Assembly (NCBI RefSeq): GCF_003711515.1
Contig: NW_021167079.1
Coordinates: 5,135,234-5,199,233 of the forward strand
Source: Sodiomyces alkalinus F11
Lineage: Eukaryota > Ascomycota > Sordariomycetes > Glomerellales > Plectosphaerellaceae
Length of the DNA stretch: 64,000 bases
Reading direction: 5' to 3'
Shown here: positions 47,846 through 60,110 of the stretch, one piece after another
Position numbering within the stretch: the stretch's first letter is position 1
Layout of the letters: each line of letters opens with the position of its first letter
Notes under the pieces: model-generated
What the model was told of the DNA's origin: nothing
The model's input: the letters and a program-made list of their open reading frames with translations, nothing else
Database searches by the model: none
Program-made: the position numbers and the translations under genes

Positions 47846-48999
47846 TCAATCGAATGTGATAGATATCTATAGAGGCTTAGGCTTCCTTATAAAATAACGC
47901 GGACCGGAGATATCATCGAGAAGAAAGAGAACGGGGGGGGACAGGCTGCCGGAGGCAACGCAGGATTATCAAAGTCCCCATGAAGTCCATGGGTCATCAA
48001 GTTGCTACTACACGAAGTACCATTCATCTTAACAAGTCCGACGTTGTATTGTTACCCCGGCCGGGCCGTTGGACAAAAAACGGGTTCCACTATCGGACAT
48101 GGAACGTCCGACTTGCCGACAACCAAACGCTTTCTCACCTTGTCGAGGTACCGCAAAAAGCGTCCTGATTTTTGAGCCTTCGTTGGTACCTGTACAGGTA
48201 CAGGTACTCATCTGAAATCACAACGGACGTTGGTCGGTATCTCCGTTTTAGGAGGATTTGATTTCATAGCTCATTTTCAATGGTGATGACGTGCCAAGGC
48301 CTCCGCAAGCCGCGTGTACGTTGTATGTAAGTGTACGTGTATTTTACGAAGGTACAGTGGCCTGACAAGAGGATCGAGGTACTTTATAAAGGTACGACGC
48401 GATTAATCACAAGTGAAGCGCTTCAGTCCATTTGATCAACTCGCTGTATTATTTATTCAATGTCTTCTTCGCCAGACGGATTCAGAACTACTGATGTCTA
48501 CCTTGGTTTTATGAGCAAAGCGTCTTTCCCGACGCCCTTCTAATCAATGCTCTCTATCCTATTTTATACATAATTCCTTTCCTGTTCCCCCTATCCGTGA
48601 CAAAGTAGTCCGTCGTCCGGGGATTCGTGCATAACATCCTGAAGAGCCTGACTAAACGGAAGCCCTGTACACCATAGGCCATATTTCTTGAGCTCTCTTC
48701 TCTGACCTTCCTCGTTGCCAGGCTCCGATATTTTTGCCGCTGTGCCGTTGCTGCGGATTCCCCCTCAACACCGTAATGAATACAATGAAAGAACAAAAAG
48801 TTGTACACCTGATCACCCAAACGCCAGTTGCCGGAATGATAGTACCCCCTCCCCTGGATAATCGATCCATCGGTATGGTATTCCGATAATTTCCTCTTCA
48901 TCCCCTCTTGAGGCAAGTACTGAAAGCAAGAGAAGAAGCGCCGAGCAGGCCCTCAACATAGATAAGGCTCCCGCGAGCGACCAAAAGAATAGCGAGAGC
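47406..48999. other. Spacer yor1 / ies1
   Basis: This is the yor1 promoter and leader, with a GA microsatellite at 47815-47843 about 410 bases upstream of its ATG. A palindromic GGTACC cluster lies at 48183-48208. The 120-codon minus-strand frame at 48554-48916 lies directly downstream of ies1 and is most likely its 3' untranslated region. Confidence 0.5.
47815..47843. repeat. (GA)14 microsatellite
   Basis: Twenty-nine bases of GA dinucleotide, upstream of the yor1 start on the plus strand (CT on the transcribed sense strand). Confidence 0.95.
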
Positions 49000-51257
49000 C
49001 TAGTCCGACTCGGAACCCGAGTCCATAGGTCTGTTGCCGGGAGCCATGCCCAGAAGCGACCTCTCCATTTCGTCCAGCTCCTCTTCCTCTGCCGCACTAT
49101 TAGAGCCGCCAGCCGTCTTATCGGCATCCTCGCCCTCGCCCTCGCCCTCGCCCACGTCTAGCATGGAGACATCTCCGTTGTCGTTACTGTTCGCCCCGCC
49201 GCGCGAGGCACGTCCAGCACCGCCGTGCTTTCGGCTCTTCGGCGCCCTGGCGCCCGCCTCAATGTCCGCCAACGTATCGTCATTGTCAACCTCAACCTCC
49301 GCCGTTCCGTTAGCCCCATCCTGCTCCTCTACCGTCGCCTTCTTCCTCTTCTTGACCGGTGCCACCACACCCTTGTTTGTGCCATTGTAAGCAGACCAGC
49401 GGTCGAGCCGTCTGACCACGCGTCGGAGGGCGGCGGCATAAGCAGCCGGCTCCTCGCCAAAGTCGTCCTTCTCCGACTTGAGCTGAACGAGTCCGGCCAG
49501 ACCCTTGGTCCGGAACTTGCCTCCATCCTGAACGATGCCGGCAGCCAGCTGGCGCTGCATATCTTCCTCCATGTCGCTGTCCTCGAAAGGGTCCTGCATT
49601 TCCCCCACCCGCCGCAACGCGCGGTAGATGGCTCCTTCTTGCTTGCGCAGCCTCCGCGCCTTCCGATGAAGCTCCCGAAGCCCGCGGTCCAGTGTGTGCT
49701 CCACCCGTTCGTTCCGGTTACGTTCCACCGCAATCTGATGGGCCGTGGGAGGACGCGGCTTCCTGTTGCTGCCCACACTTTCGGCCCCTTGTTGGCCAGC
49801 GGCCGCAGGTGATAATGTGGAGCCTTCAAGCAGTTGATACTTCAGCGGCGCGCCGCGCCGGCCGGACCCTCTAGCGCTGTGTACCAGCAATTTGGGTGGT
49901 GGAGTCGACCTCGTGCTATCCATATCCGACTCTTGTCGTGAAGGTCTTATCCTAGGCAGGACCGCCGGTCCCTCCTCGGCAACGGCACGGGACGCTCTGG
50001 ACCCGCGCTTGTTCTGGTTGTCAATGTACGCTTGGTCTTCTTCGAGGATCTTGGCCCGCTTTAACTGTGTCTCCCGTCCGTACTCCAGCTCGGATGGGGT
50101 ATCGACATTCTCTTGAGCCTCCTCCTCGGGCGTCAGCTCCTCCAGACGCGGGACGCCCTGGTTGGCGACGTCAACGCCATAATCCACACCGGGTCCGAAC
50201 GGATTCTCGTCGCATCCTTCTTCGGTAAAGTCCGATTCGAGGTAGAACCACATGATCCAAAGGAAGGCATGGGCACGCGATTGGCTCGAATAGTTGGTTT
50301 TCATAATCAGGTCGTGGAACTCCTGTCCGGGCGGGAAGTGCAACTCCGCAACCTTAGCCGCGTTGGCACAGATCACGAACAGTAGATTGACTGGGTTCGT
50401 CCGTGGGACGTCCTGAGCCTTGATCTTGTTCAAGCTTTCGGGTTCTGTGCGGTCCTCTGCGCCTCCTTTGAGAATCGACTTCAGGCGGGGGGCATCCTGA
50501 AGTTGCTTGTAGGCATGGGGGTCGTGGTTTACATCTTGGTTCGCTTGCAGGGAAGGGATTGCATGGTATGTTCGAAGCTGGGCTCGCATCTCAGGGAAAA
50601 CTATTCCAAGTATGTCGGGTTAGCAAAACCAAATAAAAACGAGGGAAAAAGAAGGACTACTGATCAAGGACCAAACAAAGCAAAAATGACAAGGGGAGGA
50701 AAAGAGATAATAAAAAGCCACGTCTTGATTATTAACGTACAGTTTAATGTCGTGTTCATCCGGCCGATATTGACCAACAGACAAACCATGGCCATGTTCT
50801 TGGCAGCCTCTCGGTCGCTCAGGAGCTTGTCGCGCAGCACCTTGCTCGTCTTGCTGCTCCTCGCCATGGTATCGATGTATAGGTCGGCGAAGACTTGAGG
50901 AGGCCGGTCGGGCTCGTACGAGTTGGTGAACACGGCCATCTCGTCGTCGAATACAGCCCGTAGAAAGTCGTACTGGATGTCCTTGCGCCAAAGCGGCTCG
51001 CCATCCTCCTTCTTCAAATGCCTAATTTTGCCGATAACTGGCTGCCCCGGGGGCTGGTCCTTGGGCTGCGATTTGCTTTTGCCTCGACTCGCCTTTTCCG
51101 AGGGCTCCGGGGTGAAATCCATCATGCGCGTGTCGTCATCCTCCGTCACGGCTTGCGACATGAAAGACTTGCCTTCGTAGTGCGCTGGGGAACTGGGCGC
51201 TTCCAAGTCGGATGCAGGGCCGATGACGGCCGAGCTTGTGGGCGACATGGACGCCAT
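49000..51257 (-). CDS. ies1: INO80 chromatin-remodelling complex subunit Ies1
   Basis: Ies1 is a fungal-specific subunit of the INO80 nucleosome-remodelling complex. Two exons, 50741-51257 and 49000-50600, give 705 residues. The conserved N-terminal half has HLKKEDGEPLWRKDIQYDFL, VFADLYIDTMARSSKTSKVL and LLSDREAAKNMAMVCLLVN. It then reads TLNFFPEMRAQLRTYHAIPS across the intron, and LIMKTNYSSQSRAHAFLWIM with FYLESDFTEEGCDENPFG. The C-terminal half is low-complexity and charged, with coiled-coil potential around LREL and KARRLRKQEG, acidic tracts, and the end MAPGNRPMDSGSESD. The start at 51257 follows a pyrimidine-rich leader. Confidence 0.92.
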
Positions 51258-53414
51258 GGTGAAGGTCGCGCAAAATAGGTTGCAGTTGTAACGAAAGACA
51301 AGGAAGGGTTGGTTGTGCGATCTTGGATTGGTGATTTGTTGAAGGGAACCGGTTGTCGAAAATGAAATGCGTGGAAGTCAAAGGATGAAATGGCACCTCG
51401 CTACTTTCCTCGTGCGGAAAACGGCAGCCAAATGAATGGAAGGAAGGTTTCGTCCCCGAGACTGGGATGGGGCGTGCGCGCCTTCGTATTGCCGTTGACC
51501 GCAAGAATTTGGCGAAGAGTTAGATCCGTGTTCATTGATTCTTAGGTACCTTACCTTACCTCACGGAAAACGGAGCACGGAGTATGTACATCAGATAGTG
51601 GAAGGTCGTTATCAAGGTGTGATAAACCATATTATGGTAGATGTGGAGTACCTTGTTCCGATGTATCCACACTTATTTCCAATTATTTTTCCTCATAGGT
51701 ACCTTAGTTAGGCATCCCTGTGAAGTACGACGAACTTTACTTTTAGATGAATACATACACAATTTCCGTACCTTTATTTGTGTTCTGACAACGTAAATGA
51801 GGAAAGATGCGTACGATGTACGGAGTACTCCTTAAGGTACCCAATAATTACCGTACGAAGTACGGTAGGTAGTTTCAAGGGAGGGAGGCAAGACCTACCT
51901 ATTGGTACTTTGAGCCATCTGGGTTGTCCAATTGACCAGCAATGTCTGGTCTTTACACCGAACACTTCAGCGAGTTCGCTGTCTTATTAGGTAATTATAT
52001 TGATACATGGAAAAAGGGCGCCCCCCTAGAAAAGCACCTTAAATAAAGGGCAATAGCTAGCTAATTGACTAAGGTACCTACGTATGTGTGAGTCCTTCCA
52101 CTGCTGTGACGATGATGTGATTTCACTTGAAGACCTCCGTCTACTCGGTAGGAAAATCCAAAACCTTGCTCCCGAATCCAAGCAATCAATGGATATCAGG
52201 AATGCAGCCGGTTTATCTCGACAGTAATTTCTTGCGATCAATAACAGGAACAGGAGCAGCAACAGAAACAGAAACAGTAACAGTAACACACCACTTACCA
52301 AGTCATACGAGGTATTGCGACTAGCGGGTCCTCGATCTCATACCATCTCCGTACATCACACCCCTACCTAGCAGTACGGTCCAGCTCAAGCCTCGGATCC
52401 GTCACCTGTCATAAGAGTAGATCACATGCGGAGCTTCGACAAGATTGGTGTGAGCAAAAGAAGTGTTTTTTTTATTGGGACTTCTCAGTTCAGACGATTT
52501 GTTCATGTCAGGAAACATGCCGCACATGGAGTGCAGGTAGCGCAATTCCTGGATGAAAACTTCCCTGGTCCGTAATCCTCCACCAGTTCCACGTATGTAG
52601 GCGAGAAGCAGAAGCCCACTTGCCAATCCATATGCCATTAGCTTTAAAAGAGCACAAACTTTTCATGTCCCTTCCCTTGAATCCCTTAAAACCATGGTGA
52701 TGGGGAAAGGTCATCCATCATTTGATGCTCTCAAAATGCACTGCCAACCAACCCTTTCGGTTGCCAGTCCAGTCTATGGTGCCCGTGGCCATCCCTCTCT
52801 CATGACCATGTCCTGTCCCTCGAAGAGAACCGTCGACCAAAGAACCGAAGGCCGAGAACCGAGAAATCCATTTTGTCTATGTATGCACGGCAAAAATGCA
52901 TGACCCCTCTATCGTAGAAAAGCGAGAAAAGCCTCTCGGGAAACGCGTATCGAATAGCAGACTCATGTAGGGATCTCTTCGGCGACTAGATGAAAACCAT
53001 CCAGGTTCCGAGAGCCGTAGAGCAAGGTGTAGGCGTGCTGTCGCAAAGCACGCGCACTCCGAATGTCGCCTGCCGGAGGTTTCCCAAATGCGGTCTAAAG
53101 GGTATCATGAGTTGGGGACCAGCGAAATCAAAGAAAACGCTCTATCGATGTCGTTTCATGTCCTGACGCCCTATTAAGCTTCACTGTCGCAGTGAGAGGC
53201 TGCCGTCTCGCGGGTCTGGGTCATGCTGCCACGCCGGAATGCAGCAACCGGGCAAAAAATGCGTCGGAAAATAAAAAGAGAATAACCATAAACAGAAAAA
53301 CAAAACGTCGAGAAAAAAAACCGTAACTGAGACGCGTCCTCTGGACGGGACAGGCGGCTGTCTTCAGGCCGTCACAAAGCCCTACTCCGCCTCATTTGAA
53401 TGCGACGCGGGAAA
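51258..53414. other. Spacer ies1 / ded1
   Basis: No supported exon. GTAC/CCTTA motif words lie at 51543-51585, 51698-51725 and 51820-51875, and around 52070-52085. A short CAGAAA/CAGTAA hexamer run lies at about 52255-52290. Positions 52900-53414 are probably ded1 3' untranslated sequence. Confidence 0.5.
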
Positions 53415-55598
<2,184 letters not shown>

Positions 55599-56429
55599 GA
55601 TGAATCGAGGTATTGTCGAAGTAGGAGGTAGGTTGCTGAGGTCGTTGGAGTCTGCAATCGGCCTCGTCTTGTGTGAAGTCTCTGAAGAACAGTTTGCGGC
55701 GTTACGTTGTCTGTGTACGTGGAAAACGAAGACCGGCCGTAAAATGCGACGAGTCAAATGAGAAAGAGAAAACGAAAGGTCCAGAGAGAGTGAAGACGAA
55801 AGACTGCGACAATCTTCCAATTTTCTTCTTCGTTCTGTCGGGTCTATTAACGTCTAGGCAACTGAATCCAGGTATGGGATTAGGTGACCGTGGCTTGTGT
55901 ATTTCCCTAGAAGAACAAGAAGAACTCTTCAAAGGAAAGACAAAAGACGAAAAAAGGAAAAATCGATTAGACGGGAAAAATCGGTCTGTGGAGACGAAAG
56001 ATGGGGGAAAGAGATAAGTCTCTTTTGATGGTGGATGGGAAGAGAATAATTTGGGGGGTGGTTGTGGGAAGAGAAGAATAAAAAGAAAACCGAGCAACTG
56101 GTCGGAGGCAACAACCAAGGAAAATATGGTTTTGGCAGTGTCGGAAAGTGGCTGTTGGGACCCACATTTCTGCACCTGCTGAAAAAAAAAAAAAAAAAAA
56201 ATTAGGTGGGGCAAGAGGAAGGAAGGGTCTTTCTTGGTATTCCAGGTAAATCAAGGTATGTACGTACCGTATCCTACGGTTAGACTGCTCGTCTGGGGGA
56301 AGTCACGGACATGAGTGGTTGGAAGTTACGCGGGGAGGTACCTACGTAGATACCTAGCGCCAGTACCTTACTGTACGAATAGATACAACGTACATATAGT
56401 AATGATTGTACCTTTACTACTTTAGGTAA

Positions 56430-56950
56430 GGTAGCTAACTAACTAGTAGTAGCTTTTAGCAGTATTAATAAGAGACTATCGTAGAAATATATAGGATCTT
56501 CGTATAAAGTATAAAGATTAGGGTTTATACCTAATATCTAACTGTCTATAGCGGATATATACTATATACTATATACGTTATATGTATATAAAGTTATGCT
56601 TTTTATACTTTCCTTAGGTTTTAAAGGTTAGCTCGTAAAATCGCCCTATATCCTGTTAATTATTGAATTAGTCTGCTAATCTATACTTTTCCACCTATTT
56701 TATATAGATAGGTATAAAGACATATAACGATCTTAAGAATAATTATATAATTACCCTAGTAGTGATAGTAGTAATAGTAGGGATAGTAGAGATAGTGGTC
56801 GTATATAAGTACAGGTACTTATAAAGGGTAATAGGTTCTATATATTTGGATATACCTCTACCCCGCAGGGATCCCCTATTATCCTTAACTAATTATATTC
56901 GTTTATATCCGCGCTAACCTTTAAACTCCTGGTAGAGGTATAGACTCCAC
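56430..56950. other. AT-rich, TpA-rich block, possible RIP relic
   Basis: Composition switches abruptly from the GC-rich background to strongly AT-rich sequence dominated by TA steps, for example GGATATATACTATATACTAT. CpA and TpG steps look rare. All frames are broken. Repeat-induced point mutation of an old transposon copy produces this pattern in Pezizomycotina, but no element family can be recognised. Confidence 0.55.
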
Positions 56951-57094
56951 ACCCGGTTTTGGATGCGGTAAACCGTAATGTTCCTGATTGGTTTTATAAG
57001 GAATCCAGGCAGAGATTTCGTACATGCACCAACTATAAGGTAAGGTACCTTAAGTAAGCAGGCGGCTTGGACAATCTACCGTACAAAAGCCAGT

Positions 57095-57128
57095 AGTCAC
57101 TACTCAGTACGGACATTGAGTAGTGACT
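57095..57128. repeat. Perfect 12-bp inverted repeat (hairpin)
   Basis: AGTCACTACTCA at 57095-57106 is followed by a 10-nt loop and its exact reverse complement TGAGTAGTGACT at 57117-57128. It has no T tail and no nearby gene end. Confidence 0.85.
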
Positions 57129-57553
57129 CCCTCGCAGCTCCCTAAAACAGAAGGTGAGGTGGGAACAAGACAGCCATTCAGTCTGCTTGCTTCCACCTAC
57201 TCATAATTATTCACCTCTGTCTACGACTTCGAGATATTAATAAATACAATTGTCCTTGCGGATCTTCCTTCGTATCAATTCTTTTGGCGGTGGTGGGCTA
57301 TTGATTTGGCGCACGATACCCAATCACAAGGTACTTCGTAGCTTTGTGGAGCACAAAGTATGTTTTTGCCACTGCATCTCAACACAAGGATGCCCGTTGA
57401 CCGTACACCCACCTGCATGGTGTACAATCCATGACTCGACTGAGCCACATCTTGGAAGTATCACGCCTTGGATTATACCTTAGTGTACGTAGTACTTGAA
57501 AAGGGCCCGTATTCGCAGGTCCCAGCATCGGGAAAGGGGGCGAAAGTGTAAGG

Positions 57554-57713
57554 TACAGTGAGTGAGCAAAAAGTTTCGGGATAACCCAAAGTAGAATGCT
57601 TCGAACCTTTTGGGGAACACTTTTTTCTATTAGGGCAAAAACCATATTATGTTGCAAAAGTAACGAATCACTGGATCTTTGAAATGTACCGAAATTATTG
57701 CTCACCCACTATA
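57554..57713. mobile_element. Small mariner-like MITE with TA duplications
   Basis: The 156-bp interior at 57556-57711 is bounded by TA on both sides (57554-57555 and 57712-57713). Its left end starts CAGTGAGTGAGCAAAAAG. The reverse complement of its right end starts TAGTGGGTGAGCAATAA. Both continue into TTTCGG, so the terminal inverted repeats are about 24 bp with a few mismatches and one indel. TA duplications and CAGTG-type ends are hallmarks of Tc1/mariner elements. There is no coding capacity, so it is a non-autonomous derivative. Mismatches such as C-to-T at the first base suit decay. Confidence 0.75.
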
Positions 57714-57986
57714 CGAAGCTCGCACAATTTACTAAGGAGGGCACATAAATCCAGTAACTTGACGTCAGCGGCACCCCACACGTGGCTGTGCCTGTCTGGC
57801 TGCCTGGCTGGCTGCGGCTCCAGGCCACACCGGTCAATGGAGGTCAGCTAAGGTATGTATGCAGTACGAAGTGCTTCTGTCGTCCCGTTCAAGTCGTGTT
57901 GTTCGTTCTCCAAGTGGCCCAGATTCTCACTTAGTACACATTCTTTGTTCTTCGTTGGCTGTAGAAAGTGATGACGGGATCTCAAG

Positions 57987-58256
57987 TTGAGGAGTCAGTT
58001 GCCTATTTATTCACCAAGTCCTCAAGACAGTTTCTTGGATGCAAGGCCAGAACCTACCATAGCCGTGGATATTCTTCCGGATTCCGCTGCACTCAGGCGA
58101 AACTTGGAGCATGCAAAAAGGCAGGTGGCAGAACACGAATGCCGATATGGAATACTTGACCTAGACGGGATCTTTCGTGGCGAACTTCCTTCCCTCTCCC
58201 TAAGGTATTCTGCAGTGATTTTATTTCGCTTTCCTGTCTATAACGTCGAAACCTAA
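57987..58256 (+). pseudogene. Doubtful decayed coding fragment
   Basis: One frame reads protein-like for about 60 residues (for example EPTIAVDILPDSAALRRNLE, EHAKRQVAEHECRYGILDLD) and then degenerates. No homologue is recognised, and there is no clear start or exon chain. It could be a gene remnant or chance. Confidence 0.2.
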
Positions 58257-58883
58257 GACGCGCAGCAAGCATGTCTGTACTGGCCACATCACGCAACAGC
58301 CATTGGTAGCGCTCTGTGCCAGTGTCCACAAGGCTCTTTGGGAGAGAAAGGCAATGCTGCAAACTTATCAGACCAGCGGTCAAACCCAGGAAACACGGGG
58401 GACAGAGCTATCGTCAACAAAGAACCCTTAAACAAGATTGAGGTTGGCAGGCACAAGCGGTTAATATTGCCTTAAGCTGTGGATATACGCATACAACGAG
58501 AACGATGATCAAGTCCTTCCCCGCATCGACAGGGCCTCCACAAAAGTTGTGGACTTCAGAATACCGAATGGGAGAAGAGGTATCCGAAGCAGATGAGTGC
58601 ATCCAGTGACCATAGCCCTTCTTAAGACCCATCTTCAACAAAGAGACGGCGGGACAAACGGGCTAGCCCATCCGGTTGTCGTTCCACGTTGCCTTCGCCG
58701 AACGACCGACACGCTCGTCCCGGGCACGGGGTAATCAGTCGGCGAGAGAAACTCGGGTTCAGAGAACTATCCAGGGAGCATGGAAAAATATCGACGCCTG
58801 TACCAGTTATCAGTTACCGACCAAGTCTAGTAGTACATGCCCTAGTCACTCTTCGGCCTTCCCAATGTTGCCCGCCCCAACCT

Positions 58884-59715
58884 TTAAGCGCTCTTCACAA
58901 TCTTATCGTCGTCAAATTCTATGTCGATGACGCCGTCCTTGGTCACCGCCTTGACGGTCATCCCCTTGAAATCGATGGGCATTCGCCTCTTCAGCTCGTC
59001 AGTACACATGTTCAGGATCTTGATGCCCTGTACGAGGGTGATATCTGGGTGATGGTGCTTGTCGAGGATGGAGAGGCAGTAGTATCTGCAACGTATGGGT
59101 TAGCGTACTGTTGGAGCTCGACGGTATGAGGGAGATAGAAGAGGGGAAAAACGTACTGAGCATAGCCATGAGCGGCATACGGCACGGGTGCTAGTGCTGC
59201 TAGATAGTCTATCCAATACAGGGCGGGCTTGTGGGTGATGGGGTCAAGCCCGCCCAGGAGGAGGTTGACGTTATAGGGCTTCCGAGACCGTAGACTGGAC
59301 GCTAGTTCGCCACGAACAAAGTGGGCAACAGCAGAGGGTAAAAGATCCGTCTCATTCCGCATCGTGTACAGCTGGGAATTGGCTTGGATATACTCGGCAA
59401 ATTGCACTGAGGAGCAAGTTTAACCGTCAGCATCGCGGGGGGGTTTATGAAGGAGCCAGACAAACAAAGCCTCCCAAGGCGAAGAGAAGAGAAGAGAACG
59501 CACCTGTGTCGCCCGCCTCTCCAGAGAAAGCCATCAAAGTGTGTTTGTTCAGCTGTCTCGTCTTGTCGTCGGTCGCCTTCAGAACGGTTGCGCCGCGCAT
59601 CGCAGCTTTCGAAGCTGCGATGAGGGTGAAGTCCTTGCCCGTGATTCCGAGAAGTACCTCCCTATGATCATGTTAGCAGCTATAAACCTGGGCGCTTTGA
59701 ATAAGATTCTCACAT
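58884..59715 (-). CDS. pre1: 20S proteasome beta-4 subunit (Pre1/PSMB2)
   Basis: This is a non-catalytic beta subunit of the 20S proteasome core. Four exons (59714-59715, 59504-59661, 59157-59406, 58884-59085) give 203 residues, against 198 in yeast. The only in-frame start I can build splits the ATG: AT at 59715-59714, an intron 59662-59713 with donor GTGAGA and acceptor TAG, then G followed by [11 protein letters not shown]. Family stretches are [104 protein letters not shown] and [19 protein letters not shown]. The N-terminal Thr nucleophile of active beta subunits is absent, as expected for beta-4. Confidence 0.94.
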
Positions 59716-60110
59716 TGTTTCTACTTGTAGTCGTGAACGGAAGCTGTGCGGGTGTTGTTGGCTGTCATACAAGTGGCTTCTGTTCCGCTCTGTTCAGCTT
59801 CCCAGTGCCCACCGTGGGAGCTTCCCTGACGCGCAGGCAAGCTACAGCCTGACGCACGACCTGGTTGTAGATTCTGCCACTTCTGACCGCCAACCCTTGC
59901 GCTGAACGGGCAGTTGGGATGACAAAGCCGTTATCGATTGGCTAGTGAAGGCTACCTAAGACCCACCACGGCCTATCTTCAACTTTTTTTTTCTCTCCTT
60001 CTGGGGGGGCTGTCCCAGCTTTCCAAATATCTTATAAAGCGACCAGTGAGAAAACCGAAGCGGGACTGATAATTGTCAATCAAGGCAACCAGCTCGCCTT
60101 GGTAGTTCAA
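59716..60110. other. Divergent promoter region pre1 / rrp9
   Basis: A 395-bp bidirectional promoter between two divergent housekeeping genes. It has a T-rich run at about 59982-59998. I see no other distinct element. Confidence 0.5.

Larger units (their letters stand above)
55599..58883. other. 3.3 kb spacer ded1 / pre1 with AT-rich block, hairpin and MITE
   Basis: This is the largest non-genic structure cluster in the window. Positions 55599 to about 56250 are the ded1 leader and promoter with an 18-20 nt A run near 56180. It then holds motif words (56335-56425), an AT-rich block (56430-56950), a perfect hairpin (57095-57128), an inverted-repeat element (57556-57711) and a doubtful decayed frame (57987-58256). 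No intact gene is supported. Confidence 0.6.

Noticed and set aside
48554..48916. 120-codon minus-strand frame
   Set aside because: It lies immediately 3' of ies1 on the same strand, in probable 3' untranslated sequence, with no recognisable motif.
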